A stretch of DNA of 64,000 nucleotides from a candidate division KSB1 bacterium (GTDB taxonomy: Bacteria > Zhuqueibacterota > Zhuqueibacteria > Zhuqueibacterales > Zhuqueibacteraceae): the NCBI GenBank assembly GCA_034506175.1, contig JAPDQB010000039.1:1-64000 (forward strand), given 5' to 3'. The first letter of the stretch is position 1; every line of letters begins with the position of its first letter. A model generated the notes under the pieces. The model searched no databases. It was not told where the DNA came from and saw only the letters and a program-made list of their open reading frames with translations. The position numbers and the translations under genes were made by a program. Positions 61,335-64,000 of the stretch are shown here, piece by piece.

Positions 61335-62096
61335 TCAAGTTCCACTAACCGGCGTAACGGAATTTTTCGCCGCCGGCTTCTCTTCGGGCACGACGATCAT
61401 CATGACGATATACGTCACAATGCCGAAGATCATGCCGCTCGAAATGGTCATCAGGACAAAGCCGATTCGAATGAAAGACGGGTCGATATTGAAATATTTG
61501 GCCAGCCCGGCGCAAACACCGCCGATCATGCGCTCGTCGACGGCGCGCAGCAGCCGCTTTTCACTCATTCGCGCTTGTCCTGGGGAAAAAGAACCTGTGG
61601 TTTCCGGCGCGCCGCCTGCGGGCGCAGCAAACGACGGCGGCTTGACGGCATCTTGCGCCGGACGGAAGATCAACATCAAGCCCAAGGCAATAATAAAGAG
61701 CGAAAACAAGAAGCGCCAATTAAACCAACGCGGGACATAACGATCCCAATGCCACGGCACCATGAAATCCCAGTTCATTTTATCGGCCAGAAAAAAGAGG
61801 CCAAGGAGAATCAAAGCCGCGCCGATAAGAGGCTGCGCATTCTTCGGCGGCCGCGGCGGCGTCACGATGGCGAAACGATTCTCCGGCACGATGATCCATG
61901 CCGCGATGTAGGCAAAAATGCCGATCCCATGAACAAAAATGCTGAAAAACCAGATGATCCGCACCACCACCGGATCAACGTTGAAGTATTCCGCCACGCC
62001 GCCGCAAACGCCGGCGATATAACGATTGACCAGCGAGCGGTACAGGCGGCGCTGCCCGGTTTCGGGCGGCGGAGTCGTTTTCGTTTCTTCGTTCAC
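61335..62096 (-). CDS. Double PspC-domain membrane protein
   Basis: A 253-residue membrane protein with two PspC domains. The first covers about 15-75 (R-L-Y-R-S-L-V-N-R-Y-I-A-G-V-C-G-G-V-A-E-Y-F). The second covers about 177-240 (R-L-L-R-A-V-D-E-R-M-I-G-G-V-C-A-G-L-A-K-Y-F). Between them is a two-helix LiaF-like region (A-A-L-I-L-L-G-L-F-F-L; L-F-S-L-F-I-I-A-L-G-L-M-L-I-F). PspC proteins sense or respond to membrane stress with PspA-type effectors; no PspA is in the window. The 45-base spacing to the LiaF-like gene suggests an operon. Confidence 0.88.
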   Translation of the reverse strand: MNEETKTTPPPETGQRRLYRSLVNRYIAGVCGGVAEYFNVDPVVVRIIWFFSIFVHGIGIFAYIAAWIIVPENRFAIVTPPRPPKNAQPLIGAALILLGLFFLADKMNWDFMVPWHWDRYVPRWFNWRFLFSLFIIALGLMLIFRPAQDAVKPPSFAAPAGGAPETTGSFSPGQARMSEKRLLRAVDERMIGGVCAGLAKYFNIDPSFIRIGFVLMTISSGMIFGIVTYIVMMIVVPEEKPAAKNSVTPVSGT

Positions 62097-62157
62097 TGTA
62101 AATTACCGTTTGATCTGTTAACGTCAATACTATAAACGAAGGCCTTTCCTATGGGTT

Positions 62158-62847
62158 TCATTTGGCGGGGAGAAATTTTTTCTCCAGCGCGACGATTTTT
62201 TCGACGCGGCGAAGATGGCGGCCGCCGCCGAAGCCGGTCGCCAGCCACACCTGCACGACTTCTTTGACGATGTCGATGCCGAGATTGCGGCTGCCGAGTG
62301 TCAACACGTTGGCATTGTTGTGCTCGCGGCTGTTGCGGGCAGTGTAAAGGTCGTGGCAATTCGCGGCGAGCGCGCCGGGGATTTTATTGGCGGCGATGGC
62401 CGAACCGATGCCAGCGCCGTCGATGATGATGCCGCGCCAGGCTTTGCCGCTGGCGACTTCGGTGGCGACGGCTTCGGCGATGTCGGGATAATCCACCGGC
62501 GACTCGCTGAACGTGCCGAAATCCTGAAAACGATACCCCAGCTCGCGCAAATGAATTTTGATTTGCTCTTTCAAAGCGTAGCCGCTGTGATCGGCGCCGA
62601 TGGCGATGACGCCGCCGGCTGGCGGCGCAACCGGCGCTGAAGGGGGAGCTGCTTTCTCTGCTTCGCCTTCGCGGCGCAATTCGATTTTCCGAATTTTGGC
62701 GGCGTCCCGCGCGGCAGGCGTGATCAGGACGCCGGTCGGCACGACGAGCTGCGATTTTTTCTCGCGCCAGGCTTGCAGAATATCGCGCTCGGTGAGAACT
62801 TGTTTGCGGTGATTTTTGCCGGAAGATGAAGGTTTGCTCGCGGCCAT
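62158..62847 (-). CDS. RpiB/LacAB-family sugar-phosphate isomerase with N-terminal extension
   Basis: A 229-residue protein, about 80 residues longer than typical RpiB. The extension has L-T-E-R-D-I-L-Q-A-W and V-P-T-G-V-L-I-T-P-A-A-R-D, a pattern seen in some Eut/microcompartment-linked proteins. The isomerase core starts at I-A-I-G-A-D-H-S-G-Y-A-L-K (about 83). The usual Cys is replaced by Asp in I-I-I-D-G-A-G-I-G-S-A-I-A-A-N-K, while S-R-E-H-N-N-A-N-V-L-T-L-G is kept. Ribose-5-phosphate or a related sugar phosphate is the likely substrate. ATG 62847 lies just after the stop of pcm, so translation is probably coupled. Confidence 0.85.
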   Translation of the reverse strand: MAASKPSSSGKNHRKQVLTERDILQAWREKKSQLVVPTGVLITPAARDAAKIRKIELRREGEAEKAAPPSAPVAPPAGGVIAIGADHSGYALKEQIKIHLRELGYRFQDFGTFSESPVDYPDIAEAVATEVASGKAWRGIIIDGAGIGSAIAANKIPGALAANCHDLYTARNSREHNNANVLTLGSRNLGIDIVKEVVQVWLATGFGGGRHLRRVEKIVALEKKFLPAK

Positions 62848-62849
62848 GG

Positions 62850-63530
62850 TCAATTCACTTTCTCCGCCAAGCCGGTCATGGGCACGAATTTGACCGGCAC
62901 GAGTTTGCGCCGGTACACTTTGCCGGTTTTCGCTTTGCGCAAGACCATCAAACGCTGATCGAAATCGCCAAGTGGCAAAATCATGCGACCGCTGGGGCGC
63001 AGTTGATCCAGAAGATTTTGCGGCACGTGCCCGGGCGCCGCCGAAACGATGATGCGATCAAACGGTGCGGCCTCCGGCCAACCCAGATAACCGTCGCTGC
63101 AGCGAATTCTGGCATTGCGAATCCCAAGCGTGTTCATCATCTTCCTGGCCTGCGCCGCCAACTCTTGAATGATTTCAATCGCATAGACTTTTCGGGATAG
63201 ATGAGAGAGCAAAACGGTTTGATAACCCGAGCCGGCACCGATTTCAAGGACTTTTTCGCTACCGGAGAGCTTGAGATATTGCAGCATGTACGCCACGATG
63301 AACGGCTGCGAAATCGTCTGCTCGTAGCCGATTGGAACTGGAGAATCGTCATAAGCCAAGCGGCGAAAAATTTCAGGCACGAAGAGGTGCCGCGGCACCT
63401 CACGCATTGCTGCGAGCACACGCTCGTCATGAATGCCGCGCCGCTGAAGCTGGGTCTCGACCATGCGGCTGCGCCGAGTGGCGTACTCGGCCTCGCTCTG
63501 CGGTGGCTCTTCCCACCACTGCCATTTCAT
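62850..63530 (-). CDS. pcm: Protein-L-isoaspartate O-methyltransferase
   Basis: Repairs isoaspartyl residues in damaged proteins using SAM. 226 residues: R-M-V-E-T-Q-L-Q-R-R-G-I-H-D-E-R-V-L (about 22-39), then Y-E-Q-T-I-S-Q-P-F-I-V-A-Y-M (about 68-81), SAM motif V-L-E-I-G-A-G-S-G-Y-Q (about 92-102), and D-R-I-I-V-S-A-A-P-G-H-V-P (about 157-169). Length and motifs are normal for the family. First gene of a coupled pair with the isomerase gene downstream. Confidence 0.95.
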   Translation of the reverse strand: MKWQWWEEPPQSEAEYATRRSRMVETQLQRRGIHDERVLAAMREVPRHLFVPEIFRRLAYDDSPVPIGYEQTISQPFIVAYMLQYLKLSGSEKVLEIGAGSGYQTVLLSHLSRKVYAIEIIQELAAQARKMMNTLGIRNARIRCSDGYLGWPEAAPFDRIIVSAAPGHVPQNLLDQLRPSGRMILPLGDFDQRLMVLRKAKTGKVYRRKLVPVKFVPMTGLAEKVN

Positions 63531-63620
63531 GCGGGATGCTCGTGGTAAATTTGTTAGGCGTAAAGTAAAACGTACGGATTAAAACGCAATCAAACTCAGT
63601 CTGCCAGAGGTGTGTCACGC

Positions 63621-64000
63621 TCAATTTTGCGAAAGTTTTTCCACATGCGCAGCGACGGAGCCGGCCAGGGCTGTGAGGTTGTAACCGCCTTCGAGCAGCG
63701 AAACCAGTTTGCCGCCGCCAACACTTTCCGCCAGCTCCGCCGCAAATTGCGTCATCTTTCCGAAAGCGGCCTCGGTCAATTGCAAGTTGGCCAGCGGATC
63801 GTCGCGATGCGCGTCGAAACCGGCAGAGAGCAGAAGAAAATCCGGCTGAAATTTTTTGAAAACGTTTTCAGCGGTTTTAAAGAAGATATCAAGATATTTT
63901 TGCTCCGTCGTCCCCGGCGGCAGCGGCACGTTCAGCGTCGCGCCTTTGCCCTTGCCCGCGCCGGTTTCGTCTTCGCGGCCGGTGCCGGGATACAGTGGCC
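63621..64000 (-). CDS. Histone-deacetylase-family protein, C-terminal part (cut by window edge)
   Basis: The frame is open to the right edge, so the N-terminus is outside. Visible are G-A-T-L-N-V-P-L-P-P-G-T, then P-D-F-L-L-L-S-A-G-F-D-A-H-R-D-D-P-L-A-N-L-Q-L-T, and S-L-L-E-G-G-Y-N-L. These are the D-x-H zinc/substrate segment and G-G-Y motif of class II HDAC/AcuC/acetylpolyamine amidohydrolases. It deacetylates either acetyl-lysine or acetylated polyamines; which cannot be told from this part. Confidence 0.9.
   Translation of the reverse strand, partial: PLYPGTGREDETGAGKGKGATLNVPLPPGTTEQKYLDIFFKTAENVFKKFQPDFLLLSAGFDAHRDDPLANLQLTEAAFGKMTQFAAELAESVGGGKLVSLLEGGYNLTALAGSVAAHVEKLSQN

Overview
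The window looks like a piece of chromosome from an uncultured member of the FCB superphylum, most like candidate division KSB1 or Calditrichota. This is inferred from several signs: many proteins end in a type IX secretion (T9SS/Por) sorting domain with the motif NYPNPFNPST, there is a SusC/SusD pair, there are GWxTD-type proteins, and lipoproteins are abundant. No rRNA, tRNA or CRISPR array was recognised.

Positions 1-26,000 are an accessory, repeat-rich and decaying region on the plus strand. It carries large T9SS cargo proteins built from SBBP or BNR beta-propeller repeats, FN3, cohesin-like and dockerin-like modules and a C-terminal sorting domain (159-4040, 6984-9182, 12263-15223, 15628-19833). 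Between them lie small secreted proteins and lipoproteins, including a 'VSDSSL' family with glycine zippers (4219, 6230), right-handed beta-helix lipoproteins (4978, 20969) and an unknown three-gene set (9264-12051). The block 19976-22529 is a shrunken, colinear duplicate of 127-9182. An IS3-family remnant and at least three deletions have shortened it. Other relics nearby are a redoxin fragment, orphan sorting domains, a broken DUF3857/transglutaminase gene and the tail of a second copy of it.

Positions 26,000-34,100 hold more ordinary genes: D-Ala-D-Ala ligase, a truncated HAD gene, a methyltransferase, a secreted amidohydrolase and, convergent with it, a large sortilin/VPS10-like propeller protein. 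Positions 34,100-42,700 carry a minus-strand cluster of two tandem GWxTD-type proteins (one broken), a five-haem cytochrome and an eight-haem cytochrome with TPRs, suggesting a periplasmic or cell-surface electron-transfer module.

Positions 42,700-52,000 hold a PD-(D/E)XK-like protein with a 21-bp tandem repeat, a Tat-exported M24-fold protein lacking several metal ligands, two small envelope proteins and a SusD-SusC uptake pair with striking TGACCGGTCA inverted repeats. Positions 52,000-64,000 are mostly housekeeping genes on the minus strand: a Nit-type amidohydrolase, endonuclease III, a solute-binding protein, an OM barrel/TPR protein, aroB, a TPR membrane protein, LiaF-like and double-PspC membrane proteins, an RpiB-family isomerase, pcm and a partial histone-deacetylase-family gene cut by the window edge. 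Several families of long-hairpin interspersed repeats occur throughout, one of them inside a cytochrome coding sequence.
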